A stretch of 33,989 nt of DNA from NCBI GenBank assembly GCA_002418185.1, contig DIDN01000035.1, forward strand, positions 1 to 33,989. Reading direction: 5' to 3'. A program made the translations under genes and the position numbers. Source of the stretch: Deltaproteobacteria bacterium UBA5799. GTDB lineage: Bacteria > Desulfobacterota > GWC2-55-46. Position 1 is the first letter of the stretch. Each line of letters opens with the position of its first letter. Of the stretch, positions 7,054 through 15,261 are shown one piece after another. The notes below the pieces were generated by a model, which saw only the letters and a list, made by a program, of their open reading frames with translations, made no database searches and had not been told where the DNA came from.

Positions 7054-8470
7054 ATCGAATGCGCATGGGCCGAATCCGGGCAAGGGCCTTGGCTGCCCGC
7101 ATAGGGCCGGTCCCGGTAACGATGGCGGAAGCCGCAAAGTAGGCCGCGAGCCCGGAAGAGAGCTTGATGAACGGCCCGTCAAAGAGCGACATGCACCCGA
7201 GCATGCAGGCCGAGGCCAGCAGGCACTTGCCGATGAAGCCGAGCGGCAAGGCAAAGCCGACCCTTCCGAGGACGGCTGAATAGGCAGCGAGACCGGCCCC
7301 TTCTGCGAGGACCAGCGACCATGCCGCGCCCGAGAGCCCCCGTTCCGGTATGAGCGCGAAAGAGAGCGCGACTGAAGCGGCCGCCATAACCGACGAGACC
7401 GCGAGGTTCCTGCCCCCGAGCGCCGCCGCGTTCAGCGCCGACCTGGAGCACGCATTGAAAAAGTAAAGGGCCGTTGCCCATACAAGGACGCTCAAGGCCT
7501 CGGAGGCCGGGCTGAACGAGGCGCCCCCGAGGAAGAGCGTTATCTCGTGGGAGAGGGCGGCAGTCTCCAGGGCCAGCGGCAGGGCCATGAACGCCATTAT
7601 GCCGAGGCTTCTTCTGAAATACATTCCAGCACCCTCGCGGCCGGACCGAGAGGCCATTAGCGGGAAAAAGGAATGCATGAGCGCCTCAGGGATTATCCTG
7701 AGCGAAGTGGTTAGCCTGAAGGCGAGCGCATAATACCCGATCGCCTCGATACTGCCGTAAAGGAAAAGGACTAACGAGCCGAGCATGAGGTAGAAGTTAT
7801 TGAGCGCGTTGGAAAGCCCTATTGGCAGGGCCTCCTTGAGAATCACCGTGTAAGACGCCTTTTCCACTCCGGGTGCAGGGGCTGCCCTGTATGAGAGTGC
7901 GGCGAGGAGGACGAAGCCTGGCAGGTTCGAGAGGACGTAGGCGGCTGTTATCGCCTCTACCCCCGCGCCGATGTAAACGGCTGCCCATACCGACAGAAGG
8001 CCGAGGCCCTCGGACGCCATACCCAGGACGGCGCTTGCGCGCATCCTTAAAGAGGCCCTGAAGGGGGCCTCAAGGAACCACCTGAAGGCCACGTCCCTGA
8101 AAGATACGATGAGACCGAGCGAGGCCAGGGCAATAAGCAGGAGCGTATCGTTCTCGAAACCGAGGGCCGCCCCGCTCCCTATCGCCGCCGATACGGCCGC
8201 GAGTGTCGAGACGACGCCGAGCTTGAGGCCTTTACGGTATATGTCCCCCGCCTTTTCGGGTTCGGCCTTCATGCGCCGTATCATGACCGTGGTAAGACCA
8301 GCCTCGGAAACGGCGCTGAAGAAAACGATATGGAAAAAAGCGAAGGAGAAACTGCCGAAGCCGGCGGCCCCGAGGTGGCGGGCGAGGACTATTACCAGCA
8401 GAACGCTCGATGCCTTGTTGAAGGCGCTCGGGAGGAGCATCCAGAAGGTGTTCTTAAAGACCCTGTCCAT
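7052..8470 (-). CDS. Polysaccharide/lipid-linked oligosaccharide flippase, Wzx/MATE-like
   Basis: A 472-residue integral membrane protein with about 12-14 helices along its whole length, of the Wzx/MOP-type family that flips undecaprenyl-linked glycans across the inner membrane. Family-typical features are the N-terminal KNTFWMLLPSAFNKASSVLLVIVLARHLG and FGSFSFAF segment, and the conserved YYALAFRLTTSLRIIPEALMHSFFPLMA region in the middle, as in many polysaccharide transporters. It is the last gene of the minus-strand unit and ends in a terminator. The start is uncertain by one codon: ATG at 8470 or TTG at 8473, the latter with better spacing from GGAAGG. This is the most divergent of the three flippases in the window. 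The substrate cannot be read from sequence. Confidence 0.88.
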   Translation of the reverse strand: MDRVFKNTFWMLLPSAFNKASSVLLVIVLARHLGAAGFGSFSFAFFHIVFFSAVSEAGLTTVMIRRMKAEPEKAGDIYRKGLKLGVVSTLAAVSAAIGSGAALGFENDTLLLIALASLGLIVSFRDVAFRWFLEAPFRASLRMRASAVLGMASEGLGLLSVWAAVYIGAGVEAITAAYVLSNLPGFVLLAALSYRAAPAPGVEKASYTVILKEALPIGLSNALNNFYLMLGSLVLFLYGSIEAIGYYALAFRLTTSLRIIPEALMHSFFPLMASRSGREGAGMYFRRSLGIMAFMALPLALETAALSHEITLFLGGASFSPASEALSVLVWATALYFFNACSRSALNAAALGGRNLAVSSVMAAASVALSFALIPERGLSGAAWSLVLAEGAGLAAYSAVLGRVGFALPLGFIGKCLLASACMLGCMSLFDGPFIKLSSGLAAYFAASAIVTGTGPMRAAKALARIRPMRIR

Positions 8471-8543
8471 CAAGCGGCCGACCTTCCGGGCGCAGGCACC
8501 GGGGCTGCCAACTTTCGAGAGCTTCGCCTGCGGTACCTGCCCC

Positions 8544-9581
8544 CTATTGGCCCCAGCCCTCCCTCTTGAACTCCCCAGTGAGGACCCGCATGCTGCCCAG
8601 GGTGTAGACTATAAGGGTAAGCCAGCAGGCGACAGGGTGGAAAAGCCACGCTATGTCGGGTTTCCGCCGATAGCCACGCGCGGCCTGGGAGATCAAAGGC
8701 AGGACCGTAAGGCATGAGAAGACGAACCTCGCAACCGCAGTCCTGCCGACCCGCTTCCAAGGATATTCCCTCATGCCGAGCCTCTCGTAATGGCGGTAGT
8801 CCCGTATCCTCCGCATCTGCTTTCTCACGAAGGTCCTCGTGTCGCCGGAGAAGACGTGTACGATGCCGGTCCTTACCTTGGCAAGGCGCGCCCCCGGGCG
8901 CCTCTTTATGAGCCGGCATATCATGTCCACGTCGAAGAGATACCCGCCTGTTGCTCCGCCTTCAATGGCGTCTTTTCGCACCATGAACCCGTTCGCGCCC
9001 ATCGTGGGATAGCGGCCCGGGTCGAGCTCGAGCTTGAACCAGTTCCCCCTGTCCTCCGCCCTGTATGGCATGTCGGTCCACCTCCCGGTCACGGCCGAGT
9101 ACCTGTCGTAGTTGCCTGCGAAGAGGCAGAAAGGGTCGTTCATCCCGAGGTGCGAGCAGTATCGGGTGATGAAGCCGTCTCCGGCCCTGTACGCGTATTC
9201 GAGCGGCTCTGCTCCGGCCACTTCCGGGTCGTTGAAAGGCTCGGCCATTCTCCTGAGCCAGCCGCTGTCAGGGAGGACGTTGTCGGAGTCTATGAAGGCT
9301 ATGAGCTCCCCCCTGGCCTCCTTCAAGCCCGCGGCCTTCCCGGCCTCGCCGGTCCTTAATGGGTTCCCGACCACCCTGATGCTCACCCGGGTATGAGAGA
9401 CAGCGAGCCTCGCGATATCCAGGGTGGAATCCGTCGAGCCGCCGTCGGCCATTATGATCTCGAGCCTCTCCGGCGGCCAGTCCTGTCCGGTGATGCTCCT
9501 CAGGCACTCGTCCAGGGTCTTCCCGGAATTGAGGGTTGGTATCACGACTGAAACATACGGGAACGCGCTCGGACTGTCCAT
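8544..9581 (-). CDS. Family 2 glycosyltransferase with C-terminal membrane helices
   Basis: A 345-residue inverting glycosyltransferase of the GT-A fold. The N-terminal half shows VSVVIPTLNSGKTLDECLRS, the nucleotide-binding ADGGSTDST and the metal-binding DSD motif (D98-S-D100) in LIAFIDSDN. Later conserved stretches are GANGFMVRKDAI and YLFDVDMICRLIKRRPG, the usual acceptor-side region. Two hydrophobic helices near residues 285-335 anchor it in the membrane. AAGGAGG sits seven bases before the ATG. The gene follows the radical SAM gene by 31 bases and precedes a flippase gene by about 70, so it belongs to the same glycan unit. It would add a sugar, from a nucleotide or lipid donor, on the cytoplasmic face. 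Confidence 0.92.
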   Translation of the reverse strand: MDSPSAFPYVSVVIPTLNSGKTLDECLRSITGQDWPPERLEIIMADGGSTDSTLDIARLAVSHTRVSIRVVGNPLRTGEAGKAAGLKEARGELIAFIDSDNVLPDSGWLRRMAEPFNDPEVAGAEPLEYAYRAGDGFITRYCSHLGMNDPFCLFAGNYDRYSAVTGRWTDMPYRAEDRGNWFKLELDPGRYPTMGANGFMVRKDAIEGGATGGYLFDVDMICRLIKRRPGARLAKVRTGIVHVFSGDTRTFVRKQMRRIRDYRHYERLGMREYPWKRVGRTAVARFVFSCLTVLPLISQAARGYRRKPDIAWLFHPVACWLTLIVYTLGSMRVLTGEFKREGWGQ

Positions 9582-9612
9582 GCGGCCTCCTTTGCATTAT
9601 ATAACGACAGTC

Positions 9613-11121
9613 TCAAGTGGCCGCGTCCTTACGGAGGCGCTTCGGCCTGTGCCTGAAGTCCGAAAGATGGCCGAGGAGCTTGACCCCCGCGTTCATCAGG
9701 AACCTGACGTCGTCGACGCTCCGTATGCCGACGACCTTCCTTGCGAGGAAGGCCGGGTTCAAGGCCGCCTTGTAGAGCCCCCGCGTAAGCGTCATCGCGT
9801 CCTCGTCGGAAAGAGGCGAGCGCCAGACCGAGCCGCTCATGTCGTACCTGTCCCAGTCCTCGGTGGTGAGCCAGCCGTTCCTCCTCGCCTCCTCGAAGAG
9901 CGGCGTGCCCGGATAAGGCACCACAATGGTAGCCTGGAGAGAGTCTATGTACCCCTTGCGGAACATATCACGTGCGAATGCTATCGTCTCCTCCGCGTCC
10001 TCCTTCGTCTCCCAGGGATAGCCGATCATGGCCGTTACGTGCGGCTCAAGCCCCGCCTCCTTCGCCATCCTGAAGCCCCTTGCGATCTGCTCGGGCCTCA
10101 AGCCCTTGTTGAGCTTCGCGAGGGTGGCGCGGTTCATGGACTCGAGCCCGAATAGCACGAACCTGAACCCGGCCTTTGCCATGAGCCTCAACTCGGGCTT
10201 TCCGAGCGCGTTTATCCTCATGTTGCAGCCGAACGAGACGTCCCTGTTGTACCCGCGCGCTATCATGCCCTTGCAGAAGGACTCGAGCCATTCGCACGCG
10301 GGGAAGGTGCCGCTGTCGTCGAAGACCTCCCTTACGCCGTACCTGGCTATAAGTAGCCCGATTTCGTCAAGTAGCCTTTCCGGGGATACGCTCCTGAAGT
10401 CCCTGCCCGGGTACATGGTCGTCCAGGAGCAGAAACTGCACCTGCCCCACCAGCAGTCCCTCCCGGCCATGGTGTAGGTGCCCGGCTTTTTCTTGTAGTT
10501 GCCGTTTTTCAGGCTGTAAAGCTCCCACCTCGTGAGGTCCCTGTCTATGAACGGGAGCGTGTCGAGGTCGCGCCTTTTTACCGCGTTGCCGGAGTTGGCG
10601 TATTTGCCGCCGCTCCTGAACCATATGCCCGAATCGAGCCCTGCGAGGCCGGATGAAGAGGTCGCGAGCGCCTTTACGAGGCTATGGAGCTGGAAGTCGT
10701 AGTCCCCACCGGCTATCACGAAGTCCACGGGAGAGCTCCTGAGGGACTCCTCCGGGAGCGCCGTAACGTGGTCACCCATCAGCACGGTCTTTAAGTCCCA
10801 TGAGGACCTGGCCGCCTCGGACTTCAAGAGGTTTATTATGGCCCAATGCCTCTTTATGACCGGCGTCTTTGTCTCGAAGGCTATGACGTCGGGCCTTTTT
10901 TTCCTTATGCGTGCGAGCCAGCCGTCGAACGACATGCCCTCTGCTATCGCGTCGTCCCAGAATACGCTGAAGCCCTCCTTCCTCATGAGGGTCGCCGCGT
11001 AGGCCGGGACCATCGGGTATATATAGGTGGGGCTTCTGAACCACTGGAACTGCCTGTTCTGCGAAAGGAGAGGGACGCGGGAGCCGTCCCCGAGCGGCGG
11101 ATATGAAATCGCGACCTTCAT
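9613..11121 (-). CDS. Radical SAM enzyme with N-terminal B12-binding-like domain, unusual CX4CX2C motif
   Basis: A 502-residue protein. Residues about 1-150 form a Rossmann-type domain with GDHVTALPEE (cf. the GG.H.T..P of B12-binding radical SAM proteins). Residues about 215-440 form the radical SAM barrel. The iron-sulfur motif is DCWWGRCSFCSW: C223, C228, C231, a CX4CX2C spacing instead of the canonical CX3CX2C. I checked this against the DNA at 10429-10455. Other barrel marks are the VREVFDDSGTF and RFVLFGLESMNRATL segments and GYPWETKEDAEETI. The start ATG at 11121 overlaps the preceding stop (ATGA) and follows GGAGGGGGGA; the frame extends further upstream but only inside the neighbouring gene. 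Relatives carry out methylations, rearrangements or couplings; the reaction here, probably on a sugar or lipid, is unknown. Confidence 0.9.
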   Translation of the reverse strand: MKVAISYPPLGDGSRVPLLSQNRQFQWFRSPTYIYPMVPAYAATLMRKEGFSVFWDDAIAEGMSFDGWLARIRKKRPDVIAFETKTPVIKRHWAIINLLKSEAARSSWDLKTVLMGDHVTALPEESLRSSPVDFVIAGGDYDFQLHSLVKALATSSSGLAGLDSGIWFRSGGKYANSGNAVKRRDLDTLPFIDRDLTRWELYSLKNGNYKKKPGTYTMAGRDCWWGRCSFCSWTTMYPGRDFRSVSPERLLDEIGLLIARYGVREVFDDSGTFPACEWLESFCKGMIARGYNRDVSFGCNMRINALGKPELRLMAKAGFRFVLFGLESMNRATLAKLNKGLRPEQIARGFRMAKEAGLEPHVTAMIGYPWETKEDAEETIAFARDMFRKGYIDSLQATIVVPYPGTPLFEEARRNGWLTTEDWDRYDMSGSVWRSPLSDEDAMTLTRGLYKAALNPAFLARKVVGIRSVDDVRFLMNAGVKLLGHLSDFRHRPKRLRKDAAT

Positions 11122-12086
11122 TCCCCCCTCCGCGAGGCGAAGCCGTGCATGAACCTTAGGCCGTAGACGAGGTGCGTAAGCATTATGCCCGGAGCCGAGA
11201 GCGCGCCCACCCGGAAGTCCCGCTCCTTCAGGGCTATTCTCACGGACTCCGAAGAAACCAGGAGGAAGTAGACGGACAGCAGCAAGGTATAGAGCGCCCC
11301 CATCGAGCTCGAGACGAGAGAAAGCGGGGCGCCTGCCGCGAGCCAAAGGACAAAGAGGCTCGGCACGAAATACTGGGGCCTCAATGACGTGTCGGGGAGC
11401 GCCCTGGCAAATAGCCCGCGGTGGAAAGCGTACCTGCCGACCTGCCTCAGATGGCCGGTAAAAAGGGGCCGCCTGTGGTGGAATACCAGCGCCTCGGGGT
11501 CGTAGACGATCCTCTCGCCGAGCTTCCTTGTAAGGTCGTGGCAGAGCTTGGTGTCCTCTCCGGGCCAGTAGGCTGTATCGAAGCCGCCCGCGCGCTCGAA
11601 GGAGCTCCTTAGTATGACGAGGTTCACGCTCGGGAAGTCGTCCACCTCGCGGAGCCCGCCGTCGGGCAGGTACCTGTAGCCGTACCTGCCGCTTGCGAGC
11701 CATGACGAGAAGACTCTTCCTGAGGCCTTCTGCCATACCGAATCGTGCCGGGGGGTGACGGCCGGCCCGCCGACAGCAGCAACGTTCGGTTGTTTGAAGT
11801 GCCGCACAGCTTTTCTGAGCCAGTCCCGGGCCGGGTACGCGTCGTCGTCCAAGAACGCGAATACCTCGCCCCTGGCGTATTTAAGGGCCAGATCCCTTTT
11901 CTCGGCTGGGCCGGCCGGACCCGTCGGTATTATCCTCGTCCTGGGGAACGCGTCTCCAGAGCCCGAATCCGGGAATATGACGACCTCGAATTCGTCATAG
12001 TCCAGGGCGAGTATGTGGGGCATCGACTCCCTTATATGGTCGTTGATCTCCTTTACGGGTATTATTATCGACACTGTCGGGCTCAT
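11118..12086 (-). CDS. Family 2 glycosyltransferase, membrane-associated
   Basis: A 322-residue GT-A glycosyltransferase. VSIIIPVKEINDHIRESMPHI opens the fold; the metal site is the triple Asp D80-D81-D82 in FAFLDDDAYP. The acceptor-side ED motif is WPGEDTKLCHDL (E177, D178), and HHRRPLFTGHLRQVGRYAFHRG is typical of membrane-bound GT2 enzymes. Hydrophobic helices follow near residues 230-275 and 295-312. Both ends overlap neighbours by four bases (ATGA at each), so it is translationally coupled to the flippase before it and the radical SAM gene after it. The start lies directly on the upstream stop. Sugar and acceptor are unknown. Confidence 0.92.
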   Translation of the reverse strand: MSPTVSIIIPVKEINDHIRESMPHILALDYDEFEVVIFPDSGSGDAFPRTRIIPTGPAGPAEKRDLALKYARGEVFAFLDDDAYPARDWLRKAVRHFKQPNVAAVGGPAVTPRHDSVWQKASGRVFSSWLASGRYGYRYLPDGGLREVDDFPSVNLVILRSSFERAGGFDTAYWPGEDTKLCHDLTRKLGERIVYDPEALVFHHRRPLFTGHLRQVGRYAFHRGLFARALPDTSLRPQYFVPSLFVLWLAAGAPLSLVSSSMGALYTLLLSVYFLLVSSESVRIALKERDFRVGALSAPGIMLTHLVYGLRFMHGFASRRGE

Positions 12087-13339
12087 CTGCCGGCGATGCC
12101 CTCCAGTTTCGCCTGCGCCCCGCTGACAGAGCGCCTCTCCCTCACAGCCCCGGCCAGGCCCGCCAGCGAGAGGACGAACGCGGCCGTCCCTGCCGCCAGG
12201 ACCGCCGCGGTCAACGAGTGCGGTAGCCAGGCTATGGCAAGCGGCATAAACGCGCTTGTCGCGAAGAGCGCGAAAAGAAAGCCCGAATCCGGGCGAGAGG
12301 CGTTATAGGCCGTAAATAGCCCGGCGGTGGACATGAAGGCGGCTGCAAGCGCGTATACCCTGAGCACCCGGGCGGCTTCGGAAAAGTCCGGTCCGAAAAG
12401 GAAGCTCAGGAACGCCTCGGGGAAGACCACAAGGGGAGGCACGGTCAGAGCGAAGACCGCGAGTAAGCGCAAAATGCCCCTGTCCAGGAGCTTCCAGGCG
12501 TTTCTGCCCCTGTGAAAGGCCCCGCTGAAAAAGGCCTGCGTCGAAAACGACGAGGCATAGAGGACGGCCTTTCCGAGCACCGAGGCGGCGGCATAGAGAC
12601 CGGCTTCCCTCGCGGGGAAGTAGAGCTTCACCATTATCATGTCGATATTGGTGACGAACGCGAAGGCGAAGGCGCACGCCAGGCGGCGGAGGCTGGGCCC
12701 GCGCCGCGCGGCCGCCTGCCTTCCAATGCCGCCCGCGGGAGAAAAGTGCCGCAGGACCGCAAGCGTAGTGAGTACGAGGACAGCCAGGACGGCTGCGGAA
12801 AAGCCCGCTATCGCCCCCCCGATACCGAAGCCGGCGGCCGCGAGCGCCCCGCCGAAAAGGAGCTTGAGGGGGCTCAGAAGGCCGATGCCCGCCCCGAAAT
12901 AGCGGTATCTCCGGAGCCCCTGAAGGAGACCCAGGTTGGCAGAGAGAATAAAGGCGAAGAGGAGCCCGGCGCCCGCCATGACCGGGACCCATTCTCTCCC
13001 GAGCCCGAGCCCGAGGGCGATCGGTTTTCTGAAGGCCGCCGACATGCACAGCACCGCGCCGCCGTAGAGGGCCATCCTCAGTAACGATCCGCTGTAAACG
13101 CGCCCTGCCTCCGCGAGGCGCCCGCCGGAGTTCAATGACGATACGTCCCTTGAGAGCGCCGTCACCATGACAGCCGCCGGTACGCCGGTTATGAGGATGA
13201 CTGAAAATAGCGCGTTCATCGAGCCGAAGTCCTCTACGGAGAGCGTCCTTCCCATGAAGGCCTGGAAAAGGAAGTTGAAGACCCCTCCTGAAAGTGAGGC
13301 CAGGAAAAGCACGGTGCCGCTCTTCAGGACGTCCATCAC
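12083..13339 (-). CDS. Wzx/MATE-like flippase, paralogue of the one at 20775
   Basis: A 418-residue multi-pass membrane protein. It starts with LKSGTVLFLASLSGGVFNFLFQAFMGRTLSVEDFG and has the LLQGLRRYRYFGAG and NIDMIMVKLYFP...AGLYAAASVLGKAVLY blocks, the signature of the oligosaccharide flippase group. It aligns throughout with the flippase at 20775, including LQGL, NID, EAGLY and VLGK, so the two are paralogues. The start is GTG at 13339 (overlapping the previous stop by four bases) or the next codon ATG at 13336; GAAGGG precedes both. It lies between a DPM1-like transferase and a GT2 gene, coupled to both. The expected role is moving a lipid-linked sugar intermediate to the periplasm. Confidence 0.9.
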   Translation of the reverse strand: MMDVLKSGTVLFLASLSGGVFNFLFQAFMGRTLSVEDFGSMNALFSVILITGVPAAVMVTALSRDVSSLNSGGRLAEAGRVYSGSLLRMALYGGAVLCMSAAFRKPIALGLGLGREWVPVMAGAGLLFAFILSANLGLLQGLRRYRYFGAGIGLLSPLKLLFGGALAAAGFGIGGAIAGFSAAVLAVLVLTTLAVLRHFSPAGGIGRQAAARRGPSLRRLACAFAFAFVTNIDMIMVKLYFPAREAGLYAAASVLGKAVLYASSFSTQAFFSGAFHRGRNAWKLLDRGILRLLAVFALTVPPLVVFPEAFLSFLFGPDFSEAARVLRVYALAAAFMSTAGLFTAYNASRPDSGFLFALFATSAFMPLAIAWLPHSLTAAVLAAGTAAFVLSLAGLAGAVRERRSVSGAQAKLEGIAGR

Positions 13340-14118
13340 ACGACGCCCTTCAACGCGAAGGTGCCGGATTCGAACGCGGTCCCGTAGTTCCGTATGATGT
13401 GGAGCCGAATGAATATCGCGAGCGTGTCTATACCCATCCTCGCTACGTCCGCGGCCTTTATCCTCCCCCAGGCGGCAGTCCTCCTGAAGCTCATGACGAC
13501 CGGCGCCTCCGCCACCCTGAAGCCGGCCTCGTGCGCGTGCGCAAGGAGCTCCACGTCGAACGCGTACCTGCCGCAGACCACCCTGGGGAACGCCTTCTCA
13601 AGAGAGGGGCGGGTAAAGACCTTGAGCCCCGTCTGGGTGTCCATGAGGGGCATGCCGAAAAGCGCCTTCAGGGCCAGGGCGTACGCCCGGCTCAGGCACT
13701 TCCTCGACGCGGGGTAGTCGATCCTCGATTCCCGGTGGTGCTTGGAGCCTATGGCCACGTCGGAGCCGGTGTCCATCATGGCCCTGAAAAGGCTCAGGAC
13801 CTGTGCGGGGTGCAGGTCCAGGTCGGCATCGAGGAATATGACCAGGTCCCCGTCGGAGCGTTTGAAGCCCTCGCGGAGCGCGTTGCCCTTGCCGTTGTTC
13901 TCCCCGACCCTCATCGGGACGATGCTCCCGAGCTCCCGTGCGGCCCTCTGCGCCTCCTCGTAGGTCGAGTCCGCGCTCCCGTCGTCGACGAGTATTATCT
14001 CGAACCTCCGGCCAGTCCTCCTGAATACGGAATGGGTTTCCTTCAGGTTCTCGTATATGTGGTGCCCCTCGTTGAAGGCGGGCATGATTACGGATATCTT
14101 CCCTTTGAACACCCGCAT
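13336..14118 (-). CDS. Family 2 glycosyltransferase, dolichyl-phosphate-mannose-synthase-like
   Basis: A 260-residue enzyme of the DPM1/polyprenyl-phosphate glycosyltransferase group. It shows ISVIMPAFNEGHHI, ILVDDGSADST, GKGNALREGFKRSDGD and the metal motif D97-A-D99 in VIFLDADLDLHP. It then has IDYPASRKCLSRAYALALKALFG and the DTQTGLKVFTR motif, diagnostic of this subgroup, and VVCGRYAFDVELLAHAHEAGFRVAEAPV. Such enzymes charge a polyprenyl phosphate with one sugar from a nucleotide donor, which GT-C transferases then use outside the membrane. It has no transmembrane C-terminal domain, so it acts on the cytoplasmic face. I chose the ATG at 14118, since the fold starts there; the frame is open to 14184, which would add 22 residues with no family resemblance. 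It is first gene of the downstream glycan block. Confidence 0.93.
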   Translation of the reverse strand: MRVFKGKISVIMPAFNEGHHIYENLKETHSVFRRTGRRFEIILVDDGSADSTYEEAQRAARELGSIVPMRVGENNGKGNALREGFKRSDGDLVIFLDADLDLHPAQVLSLFRAMMDTGSDVAIGSKHHRESRIDYPASRKCLSRAYALALKALFGMPLMDTQTGLKVFTRPSLEKAFPRVVCGRYAFDVELLAHAHEAGFRVAEAPVVMSFRRTAAWGRIKAADVARMGIDTLAIFIRLHIIRNYGTAFESGTFALKGVV

Positions 14119-14484
14119 TGAACCCCCGCGCTTGCTCCGGCGAAGACCCGCCCTCAAAACACCCCTCCCTGCGGGCATACGCATCCCGTAAGGGCGCGCA
14201 TGCCCCTGGAAAGCGGAACGACCGTCTTTTTACAGATTCGCCCGCGGCCCGGAAGGGACGCAGGGCTCGGGTATGACGACGAAATGAGACTGAAACGGGC
14301 CTTTCCCTGAACCGATAGTGATAACTCTAATTCAACTTTCCGCTTTGTCAACCGGCGGCGAAAGCATTTTCACCCTCGTCCCCGGGACCAGGCTTCGGCT
14401 CCTGACCGGCCCGGATGCTCCCGTAGCGTCCGGATTGCAAAACGCACCGGAGCTGGCATGCTTTGAACCGGGAGGTCAGAGCGC
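14119..14484. other. 366-bp divergent intergenic region
   Basis: This is the longest stretch without a gene. It separates the minus-strand glycan block from the plus-strand channel gene. It holds a likely minus-strand promoter (14324-14351) and, inside the resulting leader of about 200 bases, an interrupted inverted repeat (GGGCAT/ATGCCC at 14173-14178 and 14200-14205 with CCC/GGG nearer the centre). I could not match the leader to a known riboswitch by eye. No clear plus-strand promoter for the channel gene is visible. Confidence 0.5.
14324..14351 (-). promoter_or_regulatory. Likely sigma-70 promoter for the downstream glycan block
   Basis: On the minus strand, TTGACA (14346-14351) is followed after 16 bases by TAGAGT (14324-14329), a TAnnnT-type -10. 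The -35 is perfect and the surroundings are AT-rich. The leader to the GT2 start would be about 200 bases. Confidence 0.55.
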
Positions 14485-15261
14485 ATGGCGCCGGAAGACA
14501 GGCGTGAAGAGGACGAAAAATGGGCAGAGCTCAGGAGGTACCAGGAACTCCTCGAGACCCCGATGATGGTGCTGGGCTTTGTCTGGCTCGTGCTTATAGT
14601 GGTCGAGTTCACGCGCGGCCCCGGCGGGCCGGTCGTTGTCGCGAGCACCGTCATTTGGATCATATTCATTGCGGACTTCGTCCTGCAGTTCGCGCTTGCG
14701 CCGAACAAACGCCTATACGTAAGGGGCAACCTCTTGACGCTCGTCTCGCTTACAGTGCCGGCCCTTAGGGTACTTCGCGCCTTCAAGGCCCTCCACGTGC
14801 TCCGCGCGGCGCGCTTCGTAAGGGGCGCAAGGCTCGTCCAGGTCATCGGCTCCGTCAACAGGAGCATGGGGATACTCGGGGAGGTGCTGGGCAGGAGGAA
14901 GTTCGGCTACGTGCTCGCGCTCACGGCGGTCGTCGTCGTGGCAGGAGCCGCCGGCGTCCACGTGTTCGAGCGCGAGAACGAGGGCTTCAGGACCTTCGGC
15001 TCATCGCTCTGGTGGTCTGCCATGATGATAACGACGATGGGCTCGGAATACTGGCCCCGGACCCCGGAAGGGAGGGTGCTCTCGTTCCTGCTTGCAGTAT
15101 ACGCGTTCACCGTCTTCGGCTACGTGACCGCCGTCCTCGCAAGCCTGTTCATCGGCCTCGACAGGTTCAGGGAAAGGGGGCTGGATGAGGCCGAACTCAA
15201 CAAACTGCGCGAGAAGGCAAGGCCGGCCCCCGGCAAAAAGGACGACAACGTCGAGGGCTAG
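14485..15261 (+). CDS. Voltage-gated-like cation channel with atypical selectivity filter
   Basis: A 258-residue six-helix ion channel. Hydrophobic segments lie near residues 27-42, 50-72, 82-93, 140-160 and 197-225. An S4-like stretch (about 94-126: RVLRAFKALHVLRAARFVRGARL) carries arginines at 95, 98, 107, 110, 113 and 116. The pore helix and filter are SLWWSAMMITTMGSEYWP (filter TMGSE, 184-188), instead of the T[VI]GYG of potassium-selective channels. GGGAGG precedes the ATG by nine bases. The frame ends with a short charged tail and no RCK domain. The gene is the only plus-strand gene in the glycan region and ends tail-to-tail with the PIG-L gene, the two stops overlapping at CTAG. Ion selectivity is uncertain. 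It may be a non-selective or other cation channel of the Kch-like group. Confidence 0.88.
   Translation: MAPEDRREEDEKWAELRRYQELLETPMMVLGFVWLVLIVVEFTRGPGGPVVVASTVIWIIFIADFVLQFALAPNKRLYVRGNLLTLVSLTVPALRVLRAFKALHVLRAARFVRGARLVQVIGSVNRSMGILGEVLGRRKFGYVLALTAVVVVAGAAGVHVFERENEGFRTFGSSLWWSAMMITTMGSEYWPRTPEGRVLSFLLAVYAFTVFGYVTAVLASLFIGLDRFRERGLDEAELNKLREKARPAPGKKDDNVEG

Noticed and set aside
11122..11736. A long N-terminal extension of the radical SAM frame
   Set aside because: It lies entirely inside the GT2 gene at 11118-12086, is rich in Arg and Pro as a shadow frame, and a strong ribosome site marks the ATG at 11121.
9613..14118. Possible O-antigen or capsule locus of the classical Wzy-dependent type
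   Set aside because: No Wzy-like polymerase, Wzz, or Wza/Wzc export gene is present in the window, so the classical label is not supported.
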